This document shows positions 1 through 9,600 of a stretch of 64,000 bases of DNA, piece after piece. The stretch is from Flabesymbios commensalis (lineage: Eukaryota > Annelida > Polychaeta > Terebellida > Flabelligeridae), in contig OZ024916.1 in the NCBI GenBank assembly GCA_964017125.1, positions 3,469,798-3,533,797 on the forward strand, read 5' to 3'. The position numbers and the translations under genes are program-made. The notes under the pieces were generated by a model. The model had not been told where the DNA came from and did not search any database. It saw nothing but the letters and a program-made list of their open reading frames with translations. Each line of letters starts with the position of its first letter. The stretch's first letter is position 1.

Positions 1-184
1 CATTCTGAGACAGAACTAAGGCTTTCAACATTTTGAATGAAATACATTTCATAGAAAATGTTACACCCAAACAAAATTTTACACTTGACGAAAATAATGA
101 TGGTTGAACTGATTATCTACTGAAATTCTTTAAAAAAAAATTCTGTTTTTCATAAATTATTTGAGTAATTTATCAACTGGATTC

Positions 185-330
185 TATAATTAAAGGTAAA
201 ACTGGTAAAATAGGCGGGACATGGTCCCCCAGAATGCAATAGTGCCCGAGGGTATACCATAATAATACTGTATTTATTTTATGCTCAACGCCGCAATAAG
301 AGCAAGTTCCCAAGTCATAGGAAGTCCATA
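185..330 (-). repeat. dispersed repeat D1, copy 1
   Basis: About 140 bp that matches 61315-61450 in the opposite orientation. Both copies share the block reading GGGCACTATTGC followed by a run of G and the string CATGTCCCGC or a close variant. No coding sense was found and the short ORF over it is not credible. This is an unclassified dispersed repeat. Confidence 0.6.
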
Positions 331-465
331 CACCTGAGCGACATCTATAAGTTATTAATCCAAACAATGCTCTTAGCTGGGTGTTGGGTTTGAAAGCTAA
401 CCATTTGTATTACTGCGGGGATCTCGACACAGCTGGCTCTCACGCATGTATTGACAAGAGGGCTT

Positions 466-548
466 TCCCAGCAAACACTGTAGGCCCACACTCACCCAAT
501 GTTGGTTTAATTTGGGATCTTAGTCGCAGAGGTTGGTCTAACATTAAA
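466..548. mobile_element. degenerate foldback element (CCCAGCAAACAC family)
   Basis: It starts CCCAGCAAACACTG and holds the family phrases CCCAATGTTGGTTTAAT and a central GTCGCAGAG. Its right arm is poorly preserved. It is an old copy of the foldback family best seen at 41085-41182 and 61038-61145. Confidence 0.5.
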
Positions 549-632
549 ACAGTGTTGATTGATTGTCTTCTTGGAATAGTATCCATAATTTGGTAATCAG
601 GTTCGAATTACTCGAGCTGAATACAATCAACC

Positions 633-750
633 AGGGCCCGTATTCTCGTACAAGTTACGATAAATCGTAGGCCTCTGATTGGTCGAGATGGCCATCTCGA
701 CCAATCAGAAGCCTACGATTTATCGTAACTTGTTCGAGAATACGGACCCT
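633..750. mobile_element. near-perfect palindromic foldback element
   Basis: About 118 bp. The left arm begins AGGGCCCGTATTCTCG and the right arm ends CGAGAATACGGACCCT. The centre is GAGATGGCCATCTC with no real loop. The arms differ at only a few positions, so the copy is young or conserved. It encodes nothing and is most likely a small MITE. Confidence 0.75.
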
Positions 751-1084
751 GTACTGTATATTAAAGGTTTACATGTGACCTACGCTTTTACATTCCGAAC
801 ATGACAGAATCTTTAAAGAGTTAGGTGTTGGCGTTGAGAAGTTAAAACATTAATCTTTGGTTTACCCATATGCCGCATTATAGGGCCTACAGTATCTTGC
901 AATAGAGATGGACAATTTAAATGTGATATCGCACATTAGCTTTTATATATTTGTGTATGTGGCTAAACAGAGTCACATTTTATAATCACTCTTCATTTTA
1001 GTACACCATTTCAAAACATTTGAAACAATGCATTTCATAACACGTTTGTTATGTTCAATGTCTGGCTTTCTCTATGTATTAATT

Positions 1085-1592
1085 ATGTGTGGATTTGAGA
1101 TGGCCAACACACTGTATTTTCTTTCATCATTTCATGATTTGGATTTGTAATTGCTAGCAAATTGATTTTTGTATTATTATTTCATTTCATTGTATTTTCT
1201 GTCATTATTTTATGGCTTGGATTTGAAATGGCTAATACCTTATGTTTTTATTTCAAGATTTTGATGTCTAACACATATATTTGCTTTTGATATCTCATGA
1301 TTTCGATTTTGGATGAAAAACACATTATATTTTCTACTTTTATTTAATGATCTATAAGTCAAATAGCTAACACAGAGTATTTCCTTTTGCTATTTCAGGA
1401 TTTGAGTATGGAATGGCTTACACATTATATGTTCTATATTTATTTAATGATTTAGATAGCTAACACAAAGTCTTTGGTTTGCTAATTCCCGGATTTGGAT
1501 TTGGGATGGCTAACATATTGTATTTTCTGTTATTTTATTATGACTTGAACTTCAGATGGCTAACAAACACTATTTTTCTTTTTGTATTTCAG
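1085..1592 (+). repeat. decayed tandem copies of a splice acceptor and exon start
   Basis: About eight degenerate units of roughly 55-70 bp lie directly upstream of the transporter exon at 1593. The units carry versions of TTTCAGGATTTGGATTTGG followed by GATGGCTAACACATTG. The real exon begins with the same string and encodes GFGFGMANTL. The array therefore repeats the intron end plus the first ~30 bases of coding sequence. It reads as intron with many weak acceptor-like sites. Confidence 0.75.
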
Positions 1593-1740
1593 GGTTTGGA
1601 TTTGGGATGGCCAACACATTGGCGTTTCTTGTTCCTGGCTTTTATTTTGACAAGCACCGTGTTCTAGCTTTCGGAGTGACGTCAGCAGGGATGGGGGCCG
1701 GCACTCTGCTGTTCCCTTATCTCCTGAGATTTTTGATCAG
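1593..1740 (+). CDS. SLC16-like transporter, internal exon (TM4-5 region)
   Basis: The exon follows a TTTGTATTTCAG acceptor and ends at AG before GTCAGTAAG. It enters with two bases of a split codon and leaves with two. It encodes about 48 residues containing GFGFGMANTLAFLVPG, then YFDKHRVLAFG and GMGAGTLLF. This matches the monocarboxylate-transporter family pattern of a glycine-rich helix, a Y-F-x-K-R-R-A-L-A-x-G loop and a G-x-G-x-G helix. The exon joins in frame to 3063. Earlier exons, including the N-terminal D-G-G-W-G-W motif of the family, lie outside the window. Confidence 0.85.
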
Positions 1741-1769
1741 GTCAGTAAGAACTAGTCTTAACTCTCACA

Positions 1770-2745
1770 ATGCTGAATTATTTTGTATAAACCATGGAAA
1801 CCAAACGTTTTTTTCAATGTGGACAAATGTCTTAGTTAGCTCTTCCCGCTACATTTGAATTCCTATGTTCTGAGTGTACGACCATTAGAAATATTTTAAT
1901 TTTTTCAGTGACGGGACCGTCTTTGTATTTACAGATGTCAGATCCTGACGTGTAGTTTTCAGTGCAGGGACCGTCTTTGTACGTGCAGACGTCAGATCCT
2001 GATGTGTAGTTTTCAGTGCGGGGACTATCTTTGTACGTACAGACGTCAGATCCTGACGTGTAGTTTTCAGTGCAGGGACCGTCTTTGTACGTACAGACGT
2101 CAGATCCTGACGTGTAGTTTTCAGTGCGGGGACCGTTTTTGTACGTACAGACGTCAGATCCTGACGTGTAGTTTTCAGTGCGGGGACCGTCTTTGTATGT
2201 ACAGACGTCAGATCCTGACGTGTAGTTTTCAGTGCGGGGACCGTCTTTGTACGTACAGACATCAGATCCTGACGTGTCGTTTTCAGTGCGGGGACCATCT
2301 TTGTACGTACAGACGTGCGGGGACCGTCTTTGTACGTAAAGACGTCAGATCCTGCCGTGTAGTTTTCAGTGCGGGGACCGTCTTTGTACGTACAGACGTC
2401 AGTTCCTGACGTGTAGTTTTCAGTGCGGGGACAGTCTTTGAACGTACAGACGTCAGTTCCTGACGTGTAGTTTTCAGTGCGGGGACTGCTTTGTATGTAC
2501 AGACGTCAGATCCTGACGTGTAGTTTTCAGTGCGGGGACCGTTTTTGTACGTACAGACGTCAGATCCTGACTTGTAGTTTTCAGTGTGTGGACCGTTTTT
2601 GTACGTACAGACGTCAGATCCTGACGTGTAGTTTTCAGTGCGGGGCCCGTCTTTGTACGTACAGACGTGCGGGGACTGTCTTTGTACGTGCAGACGTCAG
2701 ATCCTGACGTGTAAAGATGGTCCCCGCGCTGAAAGGGTTATTTTT
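1770..2745 (+). mobile_element. TTAA-ended foldback element (class A) with an expanded core, in the transporter intron
   Basis: The left flank carries the class A phrases for ATAAACCATGGA and CTTAGTTAGCTCTT, and the right end reads CCCCGCGCTGAAAGGGTTA. In other copies the centre is one short hairpin. Here the hairpin has grown into about 15 units of ~54 bp (1905-2715), each with GGGGACCGTCTTTGTACG and CAGACGTCAGATCCTGACG. The long ORFs on both strands are a side effect of this array. It sits wholly inside the intron between 1740 and 3063. Confidence 0.8.
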
Positions 2746-3062
2746 ACGGTGCTTTAACCCTTATTAACGTCAATGAAATACATTTAATCGAGTTTACCTA
2801 ACCATTTATACATCTTTGAAACATTCTATCAGTTGTTGATCGTGCAAGAGCATTTTTTAAACACTTCCCAAAAATACTTTTCCCATTTTTTTTATTTGTG
2901 ATAGTGTGAAGTTCTTAGCCATGGTCTTAGATATATGTTGGTCTTTAACCCTAAATATGGTGGAGGGTGAGATCTTTCCAACTAGTTATAATAGCCATTT
3001 CAATGTAACAGTAAGCATGGGATAATAGGAACATTTAAGTGGCATGTTTGTATTGGTTGTAG
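2746..3062 (+). other. rest of transporter intron
   Basis: AT-rich, unremarkable sequence. It ends in the acceptor TTGTATTGGTTGTAG at 3062. I see no gene or clear repeat in it. Confidence 0.6.
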
Positions 3063-4021
3063 GTGGGGTACTTGGAGAGGTGCCATGGTATACAGCAGTA
3101 TAATTAGTCTACAGGGTGTAGTCTTTGCAGCGCTTCTCTTTCCACCCTTGCCACCAAAGCCACCTACGGTCAAGACAAAAGAGCTTCAAAATACCCTAAT
3201 GCCAGATGATGCTCACAGAGAAGTAGAGCCGCATGGAGCTAATGCCATCATAAACCGAAGAAACAGTAAGGAGGGGGAGATAAGTGAGACCCGCAGAGGA
3301 AGTCAAACTATGGGTATCACTAAAACCCGAAGAGAAAGTCCTGGAATTGTTGTCCTCAAAGCCCGCAGGGAAAGTCAGGGAGCGGACATTAGTGGAACTC
3401 AGAGAGGAAGTCTGGGCATGAATATAATGGAGCCCTACAGAGGAAGTGATGGGTGCCAAACCAAAACCCGCAGCGAAAGTCTAGGGATTGGTGGGACCAA
3501 AACCCGCAGGGAAAGTTTAGCTGATGCCCAGAAAGCTCGGAGAGCGGTGAGGCTGTTTGACATGAGTTTACTGGTGGACACCGACTTCTACCTGCTGTTC
3601 ATCTGCCACTTATTGTGGAACACGGGTTGCACGTTCCCCATGGTGTTCCTGTCAGACTTTGCCGTGGAGAATGACTTGAGTAAAGACGTTGGAGCCACGT
3701 TGGTGAGCGTGGTTGGAGTCAGCAGTTTGTTGTCCCGTCTGATAGTGGCTGTCATAGGGCAGTGCTTACACTGCAGCCATATCCACCTGTTTAACATTGG
3801 ATCTCTAATCAGGGGAGTGGGGACGTTACTGATGCCTGTAGCTCCCAGCTTCTGGTCTCTGGTGGTGTGTTCAGTTCTACATGGAGCAGGGTTAGGGGTA
3901 CAGATAGGGGTTCTAGCCTCACTGTTGGCTGAGGTGTTTGGTCTTCATAGACTGCCTATAGTGGGTGGATACAGTGTGGTGTCTGCAGCTCTGGGAGCCA
4001 TGGCAGGAACCCCCATAGCAG
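3063..4021 (+). CDS. SLC16-like transporter, large central exon
   Basis: This exon of 959 bases encodes about 320 residues. It begins with WGTWRGAM, the usual end of the family's Y-G-W-R-G loop, and finishes transmembrane helices 5-6. A long charged cytosolic loop follows (about residues 30-160 of the exon). The loop is built of short degenerate repeats around RRES, RRGS and TRSES, so it holds several R-R-x-S sites that basophilic kinases could use. Helices 7-11 follow, with FPMVFLSDFAVENDL and AGLGVQIGVLASLLAEVFG. The frame joins 1740 and 4373 exactly. The substrate cannot be told from sequence; family members carry monocarboxylates, thyroid hormone, creatine or aromatic amino acids. Confidence 0.85.
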
Positions 4022-4372
4022 GTACAAACTAATTATACAACACCGATAACCAACAACAAGATTAGTATATTGCTTTATTTTATGTATGTTACTCTCTGGA
4101 CGTCTAGTTTCTTGGAATTCTAGCTTCAAATGAAAAACAGTGATGATTACGTTGTTTACCAAATGTACTGTGTTTCATTTAAATATGTCAAACGTGTTAT
4201 CTGAGGGTCGCTTTTGGTTTATTTTCTAAGCAAAGAAAATAATCAGATAAAAATGTATTTTTTTATCAGATTGTCTATCAGAAAATTTATTTCAAATACA
4301 TCACAATATTTGTCTAAATTCATTTTATATATTTTTAGTTCCCTGATTGTTTATTGTATAATTTTGTTGCAG

Positions 4373-4515
4373 GCGAATTGTATAAGATTCAGGACAGTTA
4401 TGACATCTCCTTTTACTTGGGAGGCTCAATAACTGTGATATCTGTCATTCCTCTATGGATTATATGGATCAGGCAGAGATATAAGAAATCACGAGTGTAT
4501 GATATGAAGGACTAG
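4373..4515 (+). CDS. SLC16-like transporter, last coding exon
   Basis: After the acceptor TTTTGTTGCAG the exon completes a split glycine codon and encodes about 47 residues. They contain GELYKIQDSYDISFYLGG, the last membrane helix, and the basic tail RQRYKKSRVYDMKD, ending in TAG at 4513-4515. The G-x-L-x-D-x-x-x-x-Y-x-x-x-F-Y-x-x-G pattern is typical of the last helix of SLC16 proteins. The final ~40 bases, stop included, are the first unit of a tandem array that runs into the 3' UTR. Confidence 0.85.
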
Positions 4516-4795
4516 CAGAGATATAAGGGAGCACGGGAGTATGGTATGAAGGACTAATATACATACACGACTGCACTGGAGTATGGTATGAAGGAGTAGC
4601 AGAAGTATGAGGGAGCATATATATATGATACGAAGGACTAGCAGGGATAAAAAAACCAAGCATATGACATGAATGAATAACAGAGATACTATAAACCACA
4701 TAAGGCGTTAGACATGAGCGACTAACAGAGATGCAAGAGAACACAGGATTATGATATGAATGACTAACAGATATATAAGAGAGGACATGCTTTGA
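4474..4795 (+). repeat. tandem copies of the transporter stop-codon region
   Basis: Degenerate units of about 40-50 bp each contain a version of AGAGATATAAG, GTATGATATGAAGGACTAG and CAGAG. The first unit is coding and supplies residues RYKKSRVYDMKD and the stop. At least six more copies lie in the 3' UTR. Short ORFs on the other strand are by-products. Confidence 0.75.
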
Positions 4796-5450
4796 AAACG
4801 TTATAGGCATATACTCACAAAAGCCACTGCCGGACAAGAAATAACAGATACAAATTACAGGTTACTAGTGTAGGCCTATATGTCTTTTTTTTGCAGAGTT
4901 GGACTTGCAATTAATATCGTACACACGCCGATTAGTCACAGAAAGCCTTTGTGGCGAGCTGGATATAAAAACAATTTACTAATGGACCATTAAAAAAAAA
5001 TATATGTGTTGGGTTATTCCTTTTTTTTTAATTAACTAGTTGTCAGGTAAAATGACGCATTCTTATTTTTTTCCTGGAATATTTTGATTCACCAGGTGGC
5101 TCTTCAACTTTGCGCGCATATTATGGTTTGTCAGTCATTAAAACCCACAGCGTTTATTCTCCATGTTTATCAAGCCTATAGTATCAAGCTTCCTTCTCAA
5201 TCACACATTGTTTACCTACGGCACTGCTTCAAGTTTGCATCAAATTCGAAATATATGGCATTGTAAACCTTCGCAATAAACCTAGTTATCATCCACTTGT
5301 TTTCACATAATTGACGTGTATTGTATTCGAATCTGCTGGTTTACGTTATCTATTTTGTGTGCTTCACCTTCAAATTAGCAAAATTTGAAAATGGCCGCCA
5401 ACATGCAAATGAAAACTCATTTTCTATGGTTTATCGCACTGGAATGCACA
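4796..5450. other. 3' UTR / intergenic, transporter side
   Basis: AT-rich sequence between two convergent genes. AATAAA at 5275-5280 on + is a possible poly(A) signal for the transporter, but it lies about 760 bases past the stop. A short stretch at 5085-5100 (GATTCACCAGGTGGC) recurs at 8279. No gene was seen. Confidence 0.4.
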
Positions 5451-5454
5451 CGTT

Positions 5455-6480
5455 ATGATTTCTGCATAATTTTTCTTGACCATGTCCCACGTGGGGTTTC
5501 CGGACCACCATTCGTGACTAAATGTTTAGAAAATTGAATTAAATGTAATCAAAATATACTACAATGCCATCAAAATCTAACTTTAACCTTTAAATTGATT
5601 ATTAGTACACTAAGATATTTCATGTACTTGTCGAGTTTTCGTGCTTTATGCCTATCTCATGATTACAGCCCTTTCAAGCCTTGTGATTAATTGTATGTGT
5701 TTTGTGTCTGTTCTAGTGGAATGAACAGAAGATCTAAATACTTGCACTTTTTTATTTGGTATAACACTTATACCTTGTCCATATATCAGCAGCCCTTGAT
5801 TTAATATTGGTCATCTACGACGCCGTCCAATATCAACTAACATTGATTCAATTCATTGGGTTATTATGTTTGCAGGCCTCGGTCATTATTGAATATCACA
5901 ATAATACATGTCAGATAAACCAAATATGACGTAGCTCTGCTTTTGTGTTATATAATACAATAATACTAACTGAGCAGTCACACCTCAGCTTCTAGATGTG
6001 GCACAGCTCTGTTTGCGGGCAGGATACCATACATGATCTGTCCCCTTCGCGTGTAGAAAAAAAACTGAAAACCAATATCGAAATGTTCAAACCTTTTATT
6101 TTTACCTTTGCAGCTCTTTGTAGGCCTTTGTTATGCGCCATTTGATGTGTCTGTTGACAGAATCCCGTACAGGACCTGTCTCTGCACACGTGTAGCCTAC
6201 TTATTATGGTGGAAAAACAAGACGGAGAAACATCAAAATCCTCACGTTTTTATTATTGAATATTACAGCTCTTTGCAGACATTTGACATGATTACAGTTC
6301 TTTATATGACTTTGCCATGCCCCACTCAGGGTTGAAAAAGATACATAAAAACATCCAAATCGAAATGTTTGAAACTTTTATTATTGAATATTACAGTCAT
6401 GAGCACTGCCATGTCCCACGTGGGTTAGAAAAGATACGAAAAACCACCCAAATGTTTTAGACTTTTATTATTGAATATTA
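5455..6480 (-). repeat. decayed copies of the SMPD1-like terminal exon and its 3' UTR
   Basis: Downstream of the SMPD1-like stop, on the same strand, there are several diverged copies of the last exon. 5985-6060 still reads [20 protein letters not shown] and a stop. 6105-6190 reads CRDRSCTGFCQQ. 6290-6340 reads NPEWGMAKSYKEL and a stop. 6395-6440 and 5455-5515 keep N-P-x-x-x-D-M or NPTWDMVK. Between copies lies AATATTCAATAATAAAAG, so the poly(A) region was copied too. The spacing is about 100-150 bp. These are tandem duplications at the gene's end, with more than one possible stop and poly(A) site. Confidence 0.7.
6464..6469 (-). promoter_or_regulatory. candidate poly(A) signal of the SMPD1-like gene
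   Basis: AATAAA on the minus strand, about 45 bases after the TAA stop at 6515-6517. The same signal is repeated in the duplicated units further downstream near 6375 and 6258, so 3' ends may be variable. Confidence 0.5.
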
Positions 6481-6514
6481 CAGATCTTTACAGACATTTT
6501 CCACGATTCCAGGC

Positions 6515-6668
6515 TTACTGCTCTATACAGGCCTTGACCATATCCCACGTAGGGTTCCAGATGTAGCACAGCTCTGTCTGAGGACATGATCCCGTACAGG
6601 ATCTATCTCCTTCACGTGTGTACTTATTCTGATAGTACTTGTCCAGCAACTCATCATCCTCAGACATC
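6515..6668 (-). CDS. SMPD1: SMPD1-like exon 14 (last)
   Basis: Residues 565-615, from the acceptor TTTTTTTCAG to TAA. It holds [12 protein letters not shown] and the four C-terminal cysteines, [12 protein letters not shown] then KACIEQ. The first ~35 bases and the acceptor are copied 11 times upstream at 6690-7390. The second half and the 3' UTR are copied downstream. Confidence 0.9.
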
Positions 6669-9600
6669 CTGAAAAAAAACCGATATATATCATCTACATA
6701 TTACTGTCCAGTAACTCATCATCCTCAGACATCCTGAAAAAAAGACGATATATATCATCTACATATTACTGTCCAGTAACTCATCATCCTCAGACATCCT
6801 GAAAAAAAGACGATATATATCATCTACATATTACTGTCCAGTAACTCATCACCCTCAGACATCCAGAAAAAAAGACGATATATATCATCTACATATTACT
6901 GTCCAGTAACTCATCATCCTCAGACATCCTGAAAAAAAGACGATATATATCATCTACATATTACTGTCCAGTAACTCATCATCCTCAGACATCCAGAAAA
7001 AAAGACGATATATATCATCTACATATTACTGTCCAGTAACTCATCACCCTCAGACATCCAGAAAAAAAGACGATATATATCATCTACATATTACTGTCCA
7101 GTAACTCATCATCCTCAGACATCCTGAAAAAAAACCGATATATATCATCTACATATTACTGTCCAGTAACTCATCATCCTCAGACATCCTGAAAAAAAGA
7201 CGATATATATCATCTACATATTAATGTCCAGTAACTCATCATCCTCAGACATCCAGAAAAAAAGACGATATATATCATCTACATATTACTGTCCAGTAAC
7301 TCATCATCCTCAGACATCCAGAAAAACACACGATATATATCATCTACATATTACTGTCCAGTAACTCATCATCCTCAGACATCCTGAAAAAAAACAATAG
7401 ACATCAGCGAGCAGCGGACGTGGATTCAATTCTGATTTAATCAGCATTGTGTCAGCTTGATTGTTACTTTAACCCTTACAACTCTGAAATATATTTTATA
7501 AACCATGGAGCTCAAACGGTTTTCAACAACTTAAAATCATCATACATGTGATAAACCATGGAGACCAAAGGTGTTTTTTTTACCTAAGTTATGGGTCTAC
7601 AACCGTTAGAAATATTTTTTTCTTTTAGTACGGGACCATCTTATATGTCAGTATCTGCCGTCTACAGACGGGAGATTCTGAGGTATAGAGACGGTCCCCA
7701 TGCGGAAAGGGTTGATTAAATCAACATTGGATCAAATATATTACATTTTATATATAACATATGTGTGACAGAGCCTTGACCAATATGAACAAATGTATGC
7801 AGGCATTTAAATGCTGCAGTGTTGTTTACTACTGGGCCACCGTCTACGACGTTGACTCAGCAGTAAACAACACTGCGGTGGTACAGTACCTTTCGGCAAA
7901 ATCTCTCCACGATTCTGGTGACATGTCTTTCATATCATACTCTTCTAAGGCTTGATACATCAGGATGTAGAGCGAGGTGTCAGGCTCAGCATCTGTCAAC
8001 ATGATGCGTACATCATGACGAATAGACAGATATTAGCACTTGACAACATAACACATACAACAGGATAAATAAAGAGTTATTAGCATTTGTCAACATAATA
8101 CATATATGATGCACCACGCGGTACCCTGGGGTACCAAATAGAAAACCGCCATTTTGTTTAATTATTTTATTTATTTTTCAGGGCTGTACCCTGGGTGTTT
8201 TGAGGGCATTTTCATCACTAAGGACTATTGGTAAAACATCTTTCAATGTCGGAACCTGTTGCAAACCAAATTGCCACCGGATTCACCAGGTGGCGCTGCA
8301 AATCATGCGGTACCCTGGGGTACAACGGCACCCCGGTGTACCGCGTGTTGCATCATATATAAAGTGGGATGTTGAGAGAGTTATTAAATCAGAGGTCGAG
8401 TTATCTTGTCATGTCAAGTGGCCAATGCCACTGCAGAGGCAGCAGGAGGGTGTGTCTACTACACAAATATGGTTGGATATCCTTTCTTTCTATATCACTA
8501 TGTAGGCTGTAATGTGGGTTTATCTACCATACAATGATTGTATATTCCCGCCTTCTATATCACTATATAGGCTGTAATGTGGGTGTGACTACCATACAAT
8601 GATTGGATATTCCCGCCTTCTATATCACTATATAGGCTGTAATGTGGGTGTATCTACCATACAGTGATTGGATATTCCCGTCTTCTATATCACTATATAG
8701 GCTGTAATGTGGGTGTTTCTACCATACAATAATTGTATATTCCCGCCTTCTATATCACTATATAGGCTGTAATGTGGGTGTGACTACCATACAATGATTG
8801 TATATTCCTGTCTTCTATATCACTATATAGGCTGTAATGTGGGTGTGTCTACCATACAATGATTGGAAATTCCCGCCTTCTATATCACTATATAGGCTGT
8901 AATGTGGGTGTTTCTACCATACAATGATTGGATATTCCCGCCTTCTACATCACTATATAGGCTGTAATGTGGGTATGTCTACCATACAATGATTGGTTAT
9001 TCCAGCCTTCTATATCACTATGTAGGCTGTAATGTGGGTGTATCTACCATACAATGATTGTATATTCCCGCCTTCTATATCACTATATAGGCTGTAATGT
9101 GGGTGTGTCTAGCATTACAATCTTATTGATATTACCGTCTTCTATATCACTATATAGGCTGTAATGTGGGTGTGTCTAGCATTAAAATCTTATTGATATT
9201 ACCGCCTTCTATATCATTATATAGACTGTAATGTGAGTGTGTCTACCATATAAAGATTGGATATTCCCGCTTCCATATCACTATATAGGCTGTAATGGGG
9301 GTGTATCTACCATATAAATATTGGATATTCCCGCTTCCATATCACTATATAGGCTGTAATGTGGGTGTGTCTAGCATTAAAATCTTATTGGATATCAACG
9401 CCTTCTATATCACTATATAGACTCTAATGTGGGTGTGTCTACCATATGAAGATTGGATATTCCCGCTTCTATATCACTATATAGGCTGTAATGTGGGTGT
9501 GTCTAGCATTAAAATCTTATTGGATATTCCCGCCTTCTATATCACTATATAGGCTGTAATGTGGGTGTTTCTACCATACAAATATGATTGGATATCCCCG

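Noticed and set aside
1885-2707. Overlapping ORFs of 76-137 codons on both strands
   Set aside because: They come from the ~54-bp palindromic array inside a foldback element. Both strands are open for the same reason, and there is no start context or domain.
1905-2715. CRISPR-like look (palindromic repeats at regular spacing)
   Set aside because: The units are contiguous with no unique spacers, no cas genes are near, and the DNA is clearly eukaryotic. It is a minisatellite.
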